Of a stretch of 64,000 nucleotides of DNA, positions 11,932 through 23,824 are shown piece by piece. The stretch comes from Moniliella sp. 'wahieum' (Eukaryota > Basidiomycota > Moniliellomycetes > Moniliellales > Moniliellaceae). The position numbers and the translations under genes are program-made. The DNA is taken from positions 124,001 through 188,000 of the forward strand of contig RSEE01000010.1 of the NCBI GenBank assembly GCA_003971905.1. The letters run 5' to 3'. A model generated the notes under the pieces. The model was given only the letters and a program-made list of their open reading frames with translations, was not told the DNA's origin and ran no database searches. Positions within the stretch are counted from its first letter, which is position 1; each line of letters begins with the position of its first letter.

Positions 11932-13830
11932 GTTTCAGCTGGTCTTCCTGCTTTTGGTTGCCCAGCACCCCCGCACGGCCGGCCGAGGGCGCCGCCACCA
12001 TCCTCTCGCGCTCCTCGTCGGCCATGCGGGCGGCGCAATGCTTGCGCGCACGCATCCCCCCCGCCTCGTGGACACGGGGTACATTAAACAGTCCTTTCTC
12101 TCCGTCCCGCAAAAACTACAACTCACGTACCCCGGCCGCGCTCCCGACGCCGAACGCGTCTTGGCCCAGGCCGAGCAGCGCTTCGAACACAGCTTGTCAA
12201 TGCAGGTCCTGGCGGCGCCGATGGAAAAGGACATCTTGTCAGGATTGACTGCCCCTCGTTCCCTCCATCTTCCGCTCACATTTTTGGCCGTGTCGAAGCG
12301 TCTCGAACCGCCCGCGGCGGCGACAGCGGCGGCAGCAGCAGCGCAGAAAGCAGAGAGGGATGAAGTGGATGAGGAGCAGGAGTCGGACGACGCGGAAAAA
12401 GGGGATGAGGATGCATCCTCTCCGGCCGTTTGGGATGCCGATCAACCTGACCCCTTTAATCCCATGATTTTAGGGGAGAATAAGAGGGCCCGAAAGCTTA
12501 AGGCCGCAGCTGCGGCAGCTGCGCTGGCGGTCCAAAACCCTGACAAGCCATGGAAGGCACCTGAACCCGTGCTCAAAGGACGAGCTAAGAGGAGAGAAGT
12601 GCTGGAGAATGGAGAACGACGCTTCCTCACTGACCCCCTCGAAACACGCCGGTTGCGTTTGTCGCGTGCACGCAGGACCGTGGTCCAAGCTACGCATGCG
12701 GCTCGTGAGGCTCGGGCTTGGACTGTGTCGTACGAGGTCCTCCTCGTCCCTCAGCTCTCCTTTGCTGCTGCTGCCCCTAGGGAGGAGCTCGACGCCTGGC
12801 CGCCCCCACTACATCCCGACATGTACTTCCCCATACCAAGCGGGATTGGATTTTCCTTCACCCCGCATTTGTTGGTGCGATTCTTGACACCAGTACGCTC
12901 CTCTCCGTTCTCGTTTCTTTGGTCCGGTCCGCACAGTACTGATACACTTCCCCACCCTCTTCTCCCTTCTTTTGTCTTTCTCCAGAGGCCACCTTCAGTG
13001 CCACCCTACTTGCCTACAATATATCCCCCGGGCAGGAAGGTTCCGACCGCAATGCGCCGAAACATGTCAAATCGTCGATCGGGCTGTACATTTCGACCCT
13101 AGAGCGCTGGACACGCGGCACACCCTTGGGTCCCACCCAGCCCATGGTTGGCGAGGAAGACCCCTGGATGGACCGACCACTACGTCTGCCCGTGTGTGCG
13201 ATCGCAGCCGAAGCACCGGAAAGCGCCATCCGGGAAAAAATCACGTTCCACATCCCGTTCAACCTGACACACCTGTGCCATGCGTCGTTGCAAGCCGAGG
13301 TCTTGGTAGCTGCCGGTTGGACGGCGGCCCAAGTGTTTGCCCTCTTCCCGCTCTTGGCACCGAAGGACCCAGCAGCCCTGCCCCCTGCTTCGGAGGAAGA
13401 AACCGACCCGGATGCCCAGCCCTCCGGCTTGCGCGCATCCCGCGACAGCGCCGACATGGATGGCGAGGCGCCCCCAGCCGATCTGGTTGGTAGCGATCGC
13501 GTCGCTGCGGCTTCAGCGGGATTTGCCCCTGAGCACCTGGACGAACTGCGCCAGTTGCTCGATACATCCGGTATCCTACCCGACGGATCTGAATCCAAGG
13601 GCCAGGGCTTCTCTCCGGCCGTGCTGGCGGCCATCCGTGACCGGGCGGCTGCCCTCGTGGCTGCGCACGACCGACAGGACCCGCCCGCGCCCGCGCCGGC
13701 TGAGGACCAAGCCAACCCCATCCTCCTCCGCCGCCTGCCGCGGACGGAATCGGTGGCGGTTCATCTGTGGCGTCTGATGGTGTGGCGCCATCAGCCGTTT
13801 GAGGCGGAGGGGTCGTTGCTCGACTACTGA
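11932..13830 (+). CDS. Hypothetical protein, two exons, family not recognised
   Basis: I do not recognise this protein. Exon 1 runs from an ATG at 11932 ('MFQLVFLLLVAQHPRTAGRG') to 12892. The intron at 12893-12987 (GTACGC, pyrimidine-rich end, AG) joins 'VRFLTP' to 'ATFSATLLAYNISPG' in frame, and exon 2 stops at 13828-13830. Visible features are a conserved-looking start ('HPPRLVDTGYIKQSFLSVPQ'), an alanine- and acid-rich insert at 12315-12420, a lysine/arginine-rich stretch at 12480-12700, and a proline/alanine-rich acidic C-terminal half. The reading frame is intact on both sides of the intron, which is unusual in this window. The hydrophobic first residues could be a signal anchor, or the true start could be a downstream ATG near 12038. 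Confidence 0.6.
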
Positions 13831-14062
13831 TTAATGCTTGGGCATGGTTAAGATCTAAGATCGCATGAGCGGCTCTGGGGGTGAGGTGGGGAAGTAGGGA
13901 GGTAGTTGTAGCGTGGGTTGCACGTGACCACGTGATCTGCAATGGGTGGTCACACCGGTCACGTGCCCCCAGCGAGCACGCGTAGCCAAGCAGACCCAGT
14001 CCAACCTCCACCTCCACCAGCCGGTTGCCTCCGCCACACACCACCACCACACCTCCACCACC

Positions 14063-15677
14063 ATGTCTCCGCGCCCATCGGCACGCCCGCCACGCCTGCG
14101 CGCGCCATGCGCTCCCGGATGCAGCGCCGCTCCTCCCTCCTCCCTTCGGCCGTGCCGGGCTCCCAGCGCAGGGCGCCCAGCCCCATCAAGCCCCGCATCC
14201 TCTTCCCCCACCGCCCCCGTTCCTCCTTGGGCGGCGCCGCCCAGTCCCAGCGCCGATCCCGCGGCCGCACAAGCGGCCTGCTCGCCATCCCTCTTCCCCT
14301 GCACTCGAGACGCTTGACGACACGGACGAGCAGGCGTGGTGGCACGACTTGGGCGAGGTGGAGCCCAGCTCGGATCTGGTTCGGCGTCTCGTCCAGGCCC
14401 TGGAGGAGCAGAAACAGGCCCATGCGGCCCAGCGCGCCAACGCGGTGCAGGTACGTCTTTGTGTTTCCGGAGTGGGGGATTAATTGGTGGGGTAGTGGTA
14501 GTGGGAGTCGGGACTGTGATTGTGACTGTGCGCGAGAAACTGACGCTGCTTGGTTCAGCTGATCCAGGAGCAGCAGGCGTTCCAAGCCAACATGCAGCAA
14601 ACCACTCGCCTGCATCAACTGCAGCTGCAAGAAGAAAAGCGCAGGAACCAAGAAGCACTCGATGTGGCCGAGGACGAGTTTTCGAACCAAGAACGTATCT
14701 TGGCCGCTACACAAAAGGACAATGAACGATTGATGATCCAAATTGGGTTGCTGCAGTCGTCCCTGGACGATTGCGTGTACGCCTTGGCTGAAGCGTATGG
14801 CGCGAATGAATGGCAGTCTGTCTTGGAACAGGCTGCTGCCGAACGCGCTGGCAAGACGGACGATTCGAAACACCCTCGTCTCTCCTTTGGCTCTTCCGCC
14901 CCGGCTGAACCCCTCCACCGATCCCTCCAAGCTCGCTCTTTTGCCCTTCACAATAACTTACCCCCTGTCCCATCCGACCAGCGGTCTTCCTCCTCCTTCC
15001 AGCACCTTCACAACGTCAGGCACTCAGCTGCTTCCCAAGGGCCCACCCCCAGTGCCGCACCAGGGGGGCTCACGCCCTGGTCCGTCCCACACCAGGACCC
15101 GGACGCAGAAGAGGATGAATCCGAAGTCAGCCTCTTGCTTCAACCCACCTCGCACCTCGCCTCCCAAGACACCTCCCTCGCTCTCGATTCGTACAGCGGC
15201 GAAACCGATTCGGCCGGCCACCTTGGTCCTGCCACTTTGGATGTACCCATGCGCACGCCCAAGTCGCGTCGGGTGAGTAACATGACCGCCGTCACCGCCC
15301 TTACCCCACACGAGTACTCGTCCCAGATGGACGCCTCGTTTGCCACACCTGGCGGCGGGGACGAGGAGCTGGAAGATCGCGATGAATCGGTCTTGGTTCC
15401 TGATGCGGCCCAAGAGGAGGAACAAGTCGATGGGCACAGTGAACACCGTGCGCAGAGTGAGCAGAATGAGCAGAATGAGCAAGAACATGACCCGCATCGT
15501 CTGAAGCTCGAGGCGGTACGACTGGCCTTGTTGGGCATGCAACGTGACCTTGCGCTGGACGTGTACTCGCGCCACGAATACGTTCGTAAGGCCGACGAGA
15601 AGATCTCCACGTTGGAAGAGTTGGTGGCGAGCATGGCCCGCGGGCATGGAATTTCTCTCCCGGCTCTGAGAGCGTAG
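14063..15677 (+). CDS. Coiled-coil protein, two exons, function unknown
   Basis: The ATG at 14063 sits in a CACCACC context. Exon 1 encodes a basic, proline/serine-rich head, then 'DLVRRLVQALEEQKQAHAAQ', which starts a long coiled coil. The intron is 14451-14558 (GTACGT...TTCAG, 108 bp), and exon 2 continues the coil ('LIQEQQAFQANMQQTTRLHQ') to about 14850. A disordered serine/proline-rich middle and an acidic stretch with QNEQNEQ (15440-15490) follow, and a second short coil ends the protein ('VRKADEKISTLEELVASM'). The frame drops by one twice within exon 1 (near 14100 and 14270), as expected from lost bases. The architecture would suit a scaffold or cytoskeletal/spindle-pole protein, but I cannot assign a family. 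Confidence 0.6.
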
Positions 15678-16239
15678 CGTGTAGCACGAAGCGCGCAGCG
15701 CAAAGTCCAGCAGCTGTCTTCCTTCCCTTGGGCCCTCCCCTGGCACTGAATACTGAATTCGAATGTGTGAGCGTCAGATATGCATATAGGTGTTGAACTT
15801 CAACGTTGAGCACGGTGAACTTCCAGTCGGTGCACCTCTTCTCACTTTGTTGCGGACGGAGCGGGCCGCACGGCCTCTCACTAAGCGACTGGGGCGATCG
15901 CGAGGATCAGGGCGGGTTTGTGCGTTTCCTCCTTTCAAGGAGAACAGCCGCACCTCTAACCGAACCAACTTTCATGCCCCACGAACCGAGAGGGGGCGCA
16001 CAACCGACGCTTGAGTTCGCTGGTCTCGATTATCGATTATCGATTATCGATTCTCGGACGGGGCCGATCGAGTGACTAGGCACTAGTGACGCGCGGAACC
16101 GGAACGGCACGGTGATTTTTTCAGTCTCTGTCCCACCACCGACTGCTGGACGCCCCATCCACGTACCCCACGTATCCGCCGTACCCCAAGTACCCCACCG
16201 TACCCTCCAACCAACCTCCCCGCTCCGCCTGCTTGCACC
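15678..16239. other. Intergenic, 562 bp
   Basis: No gene is visible. A tandem ATCGATT array lies at about 16028-16050, and runs of GTACCCC units (about 16160-16205) lead to the next gene. It probably contains the terminator of the coiled-coil gene and the promoter of the next gene, both on the plus strand. Confidence 0.45.
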
Positions 16240-17926
16240 ATGGTAGCGCCCAGTGGGACCTACGCTGCCATCGTCTTCCCGTGGCACTTGCCAAGAGCGC
16301 TGTGCGGGCGCTGCTGCCTTCCTGGCTATGCGACGGGTGCGAAGGCGAGCCTTTGCAGCCGATCCCGTCGGACGTATGGACGGCACTTGGTGTGCCCCCC
16401 GCTACCGCCCACGACGCTCATCTGCTTCTCGTCCAGCTCGGATGGCAAGCCGGCACAGGTATCGGCCCCCGCGCGTTCGGCTTCCACTTTCATGAGTTTA
16501 AAATCGACGTACCCTACGTCGCTCATCCCCAGTGGACTTCCTTGGTCCACTCGCATCCCTCCCCCAACCTCGACCCGGACCTGGGGGTACACGTACCCTC
16601 CCGCCGCAACTCGTCCTGCCCAGCATTCACTTTCAAGCTGGCCATTGGATTTGACCGGAGGCTGCTCCACCTCGCCGGGTTTATCGCCCGGGCCCCGAAC
16701 GGTGCCTGTACGCCGGCGCGGGCATACTACACGCCCTCAAACGCGCACTTTACCTCTCCCGTTCACCCACCAGCGTCGCCGAGACAGAGGATGGCACACG
16801 TCCAGCAACACCTGCAGGCGCAGATGCAGATGCAGATGCAGATGCAGGAGGTACGGGTGCAGGTACGGGTGCGGATCCATGTTCCCCCACCGCATCCACG
16901 CCGTACGCACAAGGTGTCTACCCACACACTTCCCCTTCGCTCGCTGCCTACCCGCCCCACGCGCCATCCATCTCCTATACCGCTCCCCAGTGCGTAGCCG
17001 TCAAGTTCACCTGCGTCCCCCCGCCCACCACGGTAGATACGGCTGGTACGGGTGCCGCGGCAGGTACGGGTACCGCGGCTCCTACGCCTAGTGGTTCTGG
17101 TGCCGCGGGTACGGCTGGTCGCTGTACCGACGCGGCGGGGTGGGCGGCAGTGCAGCACTTGTTGGCGCTGCCGTGGTTTGGCGCGTGGACAGGTACCAAG
17201 TTGGTTGAGGTACGTATTCCGTATCCCCCCGTCCCGTACTGTCTCGTGCCGTGCCGTACCGTAGGCTGCAAGGCGTAGGCCTCAGGCGGTCGGGGTGTTG
17301 AGAGCCAAGCCGTGCAAACGGGCAACGTGAAGGCTGACTATAGTGACCTTCTTTTCTCGGGTTTGGGGCATATGGTTTGCTGTTTTTCTGTGGGGGGGCG
17401 CATGGTACACGTTACATGGTACACGTTACACGGTACACGTTACACGGTACGTTGCTTGCTGGATGGGATACCTATATCATCTCGCGAAATAGTTTGCATT
17501 TGACTTTGCTCCTCCCGCGTCCTCCTTCACCACATCCTCCGCATCATCCTCCGCGGCATCCTCCGCGGCATCCACCCCATTCTCACCAGCCAACACGCCT
17601 TTGCCCGTCGAGACCTACCAAGTCGCGTCCGGGACGCTGTACCCGCGCTTTTTGGGCTCGCCCACGTCGGTCGCCGCGGCGGCAACGCTGCTGCTGCTGC
17701 TGCTGCTGCTGCTCACGATGGTGCACAGGATGGTACGCCGGATGGTCCGCCGGATGGTACGTCGGATGGTACGCAGGATGGTATGCAGGCTGGCGTGTGT
17801 GGGCGCGGACTGGCGTGGGCCTCGCTCGATGCGCACAGCGGAGTTCGCGTGCCAGCTACCCCGGCCTGGCGGTTTACCGCGCGGTTCCAGGGCCGCGAAC
17901 GCGCGCTGAGCACGTACCGCTCCTGA
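16240..17926 (+). CDS. Acetoacetate-decarboxylase-like protein with repeat-rich insert
   Basis: The protein begins 'MVAPSGTYAAIVFPWHLP' and continues after one frame step with 'ALLPSWLCDGCEGEPLQPIP', 'LLLVQLGWQAGTGIGPRAFG' and 'FHFHEFKIDVPYVAHP'. The arrangement of a short Trp/Pro start and a 'HEFKI.VPYV' block resembles fungal proteins of the acetoacetate decarboxylase-like fold; this is recognition by memory and only moderate. An intron at about 17210-17589 (GTACGT...CACCAG, 380 bp) is far longer than others here. Exon 2 has a CTG run (17688-17713) and a 12-bp minisatellite (17715-17790) that encodes 'DGTPDGPPDGTSDGTQDGMQ' in one frame. It ends 'WRFTARFQGRERALSTYRS' with TGA at 17924-17926. 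The glutamine/methionine run at 16820-16850 is also repetitive. Several single-base frame steps are needed. Confidence 0.5.
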
Positions 17927-18192
17927 AACTTCAAGGGACAGTAGGTGTGCATGAGGACGTGTGTACGTGTCTACGTGTGTGCGTGTGCGTGTGTAGGCCT
18001 GTGTGGGGTATGTGTGCGTGGGTGAGGGAGAGAGGTAGCTAGCTCAAGATGCATTGTTACGTTGGAGGTGGGGGTGGGGGTGGGGGTGGAGACCACCGCG
18101 TGTTTTTTTGGGGGGGAGGAGCAAGGGAGGAAAGGAAAGGAGAGGAGAGGAGAGGAGCGGAGAGGAGAAAGACGACAAGGGAAGATCAAGGA

Positions 18193-19045
18193 TCATCGTT
18201 GGGCATTAGCAAACCCAGGCGGGGGTGCATTGGCAGGCGGAGGCGGCGAGCCAACGGCGGTGGCGGCTGAGACGTCGCAGACGGGGGCAAACCCAGGCGG
18301 AGGCTGGGACGGATTGAATCCCGGTGGCGGACGGGTGGGCACAAAGCCCGGCGGCGGCACGCGAGGGTTAAACCCCGGCGGCGGGACCGAGGGATTGAAC
18401 CCCGGTGGCGGCCGGGGGGGGTTGAACGTAGGAGGAGGCACGTGCGGAGGCGGGAAAGGCATCGACATCCCCATAGATCCAGAAACTGGCACGGGAGGTC
18501 CAGCGGCCCGAATGCCCCATGGTCGAGCACCGGTCCCAGGTCCACTTCCTGACTCTCCCCGCCACCGAGGTACCCCCACCAGTTACCGACGCAGGTGGAG
18601 CCGTTGTGCCCGGCGGAACGCCCAGTACGAACCCGTCGTCACCTACGCCCAAGCGAATCGGTGCCCGGTAATCGGGACCTGGGTCAAGCCACGCGCAGCA
18701 CGAGGCCCATTGAGCCCCATCAGGCGCACGTCCGTCCCCGTCGCAAGCGAATTGGGACGCGGGAGGTGATGCGCATCGTAGCTGCGCGCCACGCCGTCAA
18801 TGATTTCTTGCGCTTGGGCTTGGTCGACGTTGGCGTAGTAGTCGCGCACGTTGGCGAGGTGGTTGTGGCCGGTATTGTGCACGCGGCGAACTGGGCAAGC
18901 AAGCAAAGAAAGACAGAAAGAAAGAAAGGGTTAGAAGACGCGGGGGCAAGGGTGCGAGGGTCGGGCGCCCGAGGCAGAAGGACGTACCAGCAGGCGAGTC
19001 GTGGGTGAGGAACACGTCGCAGTAGTCGCAGTAGTGCTTTCCCAT
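18193..19045 (-). CDS. YHC1: U1 snRNP protein C (U1-C)
   Basis: U1-C stabilises the pairing of U1 snRNA with the 5' splice site in the nucleus. Exon 1 is only 58 bp (19045-18988) and encodes 'MGKHYCDYCDVFLTHDSPA', the diagnostic start of the family. An intron at 18987-18891 (GTACGT...CCCAG, 97 bp) interrupts the zinc finger, and exon 2 continues 'VRRVHNTGHNHLANVRDYYA', giving the C2H2 finger (CxxC then HxxxxxH). The body 'QAQEIIDGVA' and a proline-rich tail follow. The tail carries six PPPGF units (about 18200-18440), like the Pro/Gly-rich tail typical of the family. Two frame steps lie near 18660 and 18570. The gene is convergent with the decarboxylase-like gene (267 bp apart) and divergent from NUC1. 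Confidence 0.92.
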
Positions 19046-19448
19046 GGCAGGCCAACGCGGTGCACAGCGCACAGACCGGGAGCAGGAGGTGGAGGTGGTG
19101 GCGATGGAGGTGCACGGGCAGCTCTGGTGCTTGTTCGACCCAGGCCAGGCGGGCCAAGCAGCGGAATGGGCGGTGGTTCCGCCCCCCCCCCCCGATGGTT
19201 GCTCCGAACACGTGCCATTTTGAAATGGTCAAGAGCTGCGTTTCCCATTTCACTTTCCCACCCTCCGTTTCCCAGGTCGAAAGCACAGCGCCCATTCCCC
19301 TTCCCCATTCCGCCCGTCGGCAGGCGGAAGCAAGGCGGAAGCGGAGGCGGCGGGCGCTTCGTTTCTTCTTGATGCGCTGCCCCGCTGCGGCGGCGGCGGC
19401 GGCGGGCTGAATGCCTCCTCCCCACCGCGTCCCTCGCCCACCGCCGCC
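19046..19448. promoter_or_regulatory. Shared upstream region of YHC1 and NUC1
   Basis: These 403 bp separate two divergent start codons and contain no ORF of their own that I trust. The stretch is GC-rich with GGTGGA units (19085-19110) and GGC units directly before the NUC1 start. No specific factor site is certain. Confidence 0.45.
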
Positions 19449-20576
19449 ATGTCGTTCCCGTGCAACTGGGCCTGTTCGGAGGCGGCTTGGCTGTCGGAGC
19501 AGTGGGTGGCTTCTTTGCCACCCGCTCCAAGCCTGCTCCCAACCCCGCCGCCCCTGCAGCACCCGTCGCAGCCCCCCCCGCCGGCCGGCTACAGCACTGG
19601 CTCCCGCCCGAGGCGGCCTCGGCCGCCATCCCCTTCTTTAGCCGCGACACGCTCAAGTGGACCGGAACCACCCCTGGGCCCGTATCGGATCTACTGGAGA
19701 ACCAAGCGTATGTGGCTGGGTACGACGTCGGTTGCGTCATCCGGCCTGGACGGCGGAACACATTAGTGCGCAAACGTTGTTGCGCGGACCGCAGCCGCCT
19801 GGCGCACCGCCCCGTGGCGATCGCAAAAAGTCCACGTTCCATGAAGATGAGCGGGTCCCGCCCGTTCCGCGCGCGCTTGGCCGATTACTTCGCTCGGGCT
19901 ACGATCGCGGCCATATGGTGCCCGCGTCGGACGCGCGCATTAATCAGGCGGCGATGAACCAGACGTTTTCCTTGACCAACATTTGTCCCCAGGTGGGCGA
20001 AGGGTTTAATCGCGATTACTGGGCTGGCGTGGTGCGTATTTTTTGTTTTTTTGTGTTTTTTTGTGGGTTGTTGTCGGGTTGGTTGGCTAACGCGCCGACG
20101 CAATGCAGGAAGAGTATGTGCGTGACTTGACCAACAAGTTTGCGGACCTGTAGTGTTTACCGTGCCTCTGTACCTGCCCAAGCCGGATCCAGCCAAGCCA
20201 GGCAAGTTTAAGGTGGAGTACGAGGTGATTGGCAACCTCCCAATGTGGCTGTTCCCACCCACTTTGCCAAGGTGATCCTCGGTGTGCAGGGCACCAACCC
20301 GCCCGCGGCCACGCCAGCGTCGGCACTGGTGCAGCAGGCCGGCGCACTGGCTTTGGATGCATTTGTCATTCCCAACGAGGTGGTGCCCAACTCGACGCCG
20401 CTGCGCTCGTTTGCCTGCCGGTCGAGGCGGTGGAACGGGCGAGTGGGCTGACGCTCTTCTCGGCGCCAGTCAAGGCCAAGGCACGGAGCCTGTGCGACGT
20501 GGCGGGGTGCGAGGTGATCATCCGCCAGTTCAACGACAAGGCGAAAACAGCTCAAGGGCTGCCTGCGCCCAAGTGA
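19449..20576 (+). CDS. NUC1: Mitochondrial DNA/RNA non-specific endonuclease (EndoG type)
   Basis: This is a sugar-non-specific nuclease of the EndoG/NUC1 family, which in fungi sits at the inner mitochondrial membrane and acts in mitochondrial DNA turnover and cell death. The N-terminus has a short hydrophobic anchor ('LGLFGGGLAVGAVGGFFATR'). 'LLENQAYVAGYD' precedes the catalytic block 'SGYDRGHMVPASDA', which contains the family DRGH motif with the general-base histidine. 'TFSLTNICPQVGEGFNRDYW' carries the metal-binding asparagine region. An intron at 20032-20108 (77 bp) joins 'YWAGV' to 'EEYVRDLTNKFADL'. The C-terminus 'EVIIRQFNDKAKTAQGLPAPK' ends at TGA 20574-20576 or just before. At least four frame steps occur (near 19462, 19730, 19840, 20150 and 20420), all fitting missing bases. 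Length of about 350 residues is normal for the family. Confidence 0.92.
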
Positions 20577-21263
20577 TTGATTGCATTGGCTGGCTGTGTG
20601 TGCGGGGGGGTAGGCGTGGCAGATGTAAGGGGGCAGGTGGGAAATGTGATTGGGTGGCTGTCGTTGGGCAGCTGCGCATCTGCAGACGCAAGGAGGCGCC
20701 CCGCGCGTCGGGAGCGCAAGGGGTGGCTGTGTTGTGTCGCTTGGTGTGCCTCGGAGCGCAAGGGGTGGCTGTTTGTGTCGCTTGGGTGCGCCCCGCAGCC
20801 GCGGAGGGCCGGTGGCGCTGTGCGCAGCTGCGGCTTATCCGCGCTGAGGCTGCGCGCTAACCCCGCCCGCCGCCAGCCGATGCCCGCTGGGATGCGCTGC
20901 TCCAGGCGGCTGCGATGCATGACGCGCATGACGCCATCCATCCCCGCTGCTCCCCCGCCGGCTGCGCGCACCAGCACACTCCGCCCGCCGGCTAAACGCT
21001 ACAGCCAGCCACACCCGCTGCCGCTGCTCCATCCCGCCGGCTTTGGCGTCTGTCCGCGGCTCTCCGCCATTGAGAGATTATTGCGACGTCTCTGGGCGCT
21101 GTCGTCCCCTGGCTCCTTGCGGTCTCTGCGCATCCTCCTTTACAGCGTTACCCTCCATCCCTAATATACATCCCTCCATGCCCACATCCTTGTCCATGAA
21201 ATATACACCCCCGTGTCTGCCCCCCCACCTCCACCTCCACCTCCACCGCCCCCTGCCCCCATC
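20577..21263. other. Intergenic 690 bp, GC-rich
   Basis: No gene is supported. It contains two copies of an AGCGCAAGGGGTGGCTGT unit (about 20711 and 20756). Overlapping open frames are low-complexity. It ends in a CT-rich leader with CTCCAC units (21227-21250) directly before the ALDH start. Confidence 0.45.
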
Positions 21264-23077
21264 ATGCGCGCACCCAGCCGCAGCCCCTCCTCCGGCCCGC
21301 CGCCGCCGCCCTCCGCCTCGCTCGTCCGCCGCGCCCTCTCGCCCCGCCTTCGCCGCGCCCTCTTCGCGCCCAGCGGCCCCCCACCGCCAGCCCCCTCGGT
21401 GCACTGCGCCCGCCCGCCCGCCGCCCGCACCTACAGCACCGCCGCCCCCGTGCCCCACGTCACCTCGACCTGCCCCACGGCGGCACGGCCAGCTTCAGTG
21501 GCGGCCTGTACATCGAGTGCGTTTCCCCCCTGCCCTCGGTTCCCGATCCCTTTCGTGCCAGGCCGGACAGAGCGCATGGTGGCTAACGCTATATCGCTCT
21601 CCCTGTTCGCTCTCCTCTCCGTAGTGGCCAATGGGTGGCGTCCCAAACGGGCGAGACGCTGGACTGCTTCAACCCGGCGACGAAGGAAAAGATCGCGACC
21701 ATTGCGCAAGGCGATGAGTTGGATATCGAATTGGCTGTCCAGGCGGCCCGGCGGGCGTTCAAGACGACCTGGGGGCTGCACACCACGGGGCCCCAACGCG
21801 CCGTCTTGCTCAACAAACTCGTGCGTCTGATCGAAGACAACTACGACGAGCTGGCTGCGATCGAGGCTATCGACGGGGGAAAACCTTTGTCGATCGCCAA
21901 GTCGTTCGATGTCGCCCAACTGCTCGAAGCGTTTCGCTACTTTGCCGGATGGGCCGATAAACATTCAGGCCAAGTCTTGTCGGGTGAAAACCCTCATTTT
22001 TCCAGTACACGCGCCTCGAACCGATCGGCGTATGCGGCGCCATTGTACCGTGGAACTACCCGCTCATGTTGACGGCTTGGAAGTTGGGCCCGGCCTTGGC
22101 TACGGGCAACACGGTGGTGCTCAAGTCGGCTGAAAACACACCCTTGTCCGCTCTCAAACTGTTCGAGTTGATTGACAAGGCTGGTTTCCCCAAGGGCGTC
22201 GTCAACCTCGTCACGGCCTCGGTACCGGTGCAGGGAACGCCATGGCCGAACACATGGACATTGATAAGATCTCCTTTACGGGCTCCACACGCGTCGGCCG
22301 CGTAGTCATGAAGGCCGCAGCCAATACGAATTTGAAAAAGGTCACGCTCGAGTTGGGAGGCAAATCACCGTCGGTCGTCTTGGCTGATGCCGACTTGGAA
22401 CAGGCCGTATCATGGTGCACGATGGGCGTCAACTTTAACATGGGCCAAACTTGTTGCGCCGGAACGCGGATTTACGTTGAGGAATCGATTTACGATGAGT
22501 TCCTCGCCCGGCTCAAGGAAAAGTTTGACTCGATCCGCGTCGGCGACCCGTTTGACCAGGCTACGTACCTCGGTCCTCAAATTAGCAAGGCCCAGTACGA
22601 ACGGATCTTGCACTTATCGATGTGGGCAAGACCGAAGGCACCCTCGTCACAGGTGGGCGGGCGCTCGACGCAACGCGCTACACGGGCCAAGGTAAACCCA
22701 ATGGCTGGTTCATCGAGCCCACCATCTTTGCCGATTGCGCTGAAGACTCAGTGATCAGCAGGGAAGAAATCTTTGGCCCCGTGGTGGTGGTGCACAAGTT
22801 CAAAGACCACGACGACTTGCTGCACAAAGCTAACGATTCCATGTACGGTTTGGCTGCTGGCGTGTTCTCGCGCGACGTGAGCAAGGCTCTCAAGACCGCA
22901 CATGCGCTCCAAGCTGGTTCGGTCTGGGTCAACACGTACAACGCCTTATCGGCCCAGGTCCCCTTTGGAGGGTACAAGGCCTCCGGCATCGGTCGTGAAA
23001 ACGCTAGTTATGCCTTGGAAAATTACGTTCAGGTCAAGGCCGTCTCAATTAACATTGATGCGCCCAACCCATTGTAG
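21264..23077 (+). CDS. Mitochondrial aldehyde dehydrogenase (NAD(P)+)
   Basis: The enzyme oxidises aldehydes such as acetaldehyde to acids. The start '[16 protein letters not shown]' opens a basic, serine/proline-rich leader of about 70 residues ending near '[13 protein letters not shown]', consistent with a mitochondrial presequence. The intron 21517-21624 (108 bp) joins 'SGGLYI' to '[18 protein letters not shown]'. Clear family blocks follow: '[20 protein letters not shown]', '[17 protein letters not shown]' (NAD site), '[12 protein letters not shown]' (catalytic Glu), '[12 protein letters not shown]' (catalytic Cys), 'EEIFGPVV' and '[13 protein letters not shown]'. The stop is TAG 23075-23077. 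Four single-base losses are evident, each in a short homopolymer: near 21462 (C), 22001 (T), 22210 (G) and 22610 (G). Adding one base at each restores textbook family sequence, so the gene is almost certainly intact in the organism. Confidence 0.95.
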
Positions 23078-23824
23078 GTCAGTTGCATCCGTTGCATTCG
23101 TTGCATCCGTGGCATCTGTTCACCTCGCACCACACCACCACCCCAACCACTCGAATTCTTTCCTACCCATCTCGCTTTCAGCCTATCGTGAACCCATCCA
23201 TGGTGGGAAACCACGAACCCCTCCACTCACAGATCGCTTATGAATCTCGACGCATGCCCCCCCCCCCCTCCTCCCAGTTTTGCTCTTTTTTCCCCTTTTC
23301 TTTTTTCTTTCCTCCCTCGCCACCTCCTAGCTACTGCGCCGGCGCTGTCAATCTCGTCTTGTCCGGCGCGTACCTACTATGCCTTCTTTCGGAGTTGGTG
23401 CCATTGTCCCCTGACGCCTTTTTCCGAGTTCCTTGCTGCGTTCAGCCTAGGCTGCCTTGCCTTCCATACCTCAATACCATGCTGTTTTTTTTTCTTTCGC
23501 TTCGTCTTCCGCCACGGAGTGCGGTGCAGTAGACCACAGCACCCGCCAGACCAGGATCCACGCACCAAACACTAAGCACCAAGTACCACGCACACCATGC
23601 TAGATGCGGAGGACTATACTATACTAGACCATTGACCAGTTCCCTTCCATCCTGCATCCTCCTTGCTTTGGTCCAACATGTCATTCCCCACCGCGTCAGA
23701 CACTCCTCCCTACTCCCCCTCCTCGGTTCGGGTCTGGGACAGGGGACACATCCACCCCCGCCTCCCGCCGTCCATGGTTAACGTCTAACCTTGAAGTGCG
23801 ACATGGGACATGTGACATGTGACT
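23078..23824. other. Convergent intergenic region
   Basis: These 750 bp lie between the converging ends of ALDH and the THO1 gene. There is a GTTGCATCC-type repeat at 23082-23110 and a pyrimidine-rich stretch at 23270-23330. I see no gene. Terminators of both genes must lie here. Confidence 0.45.
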
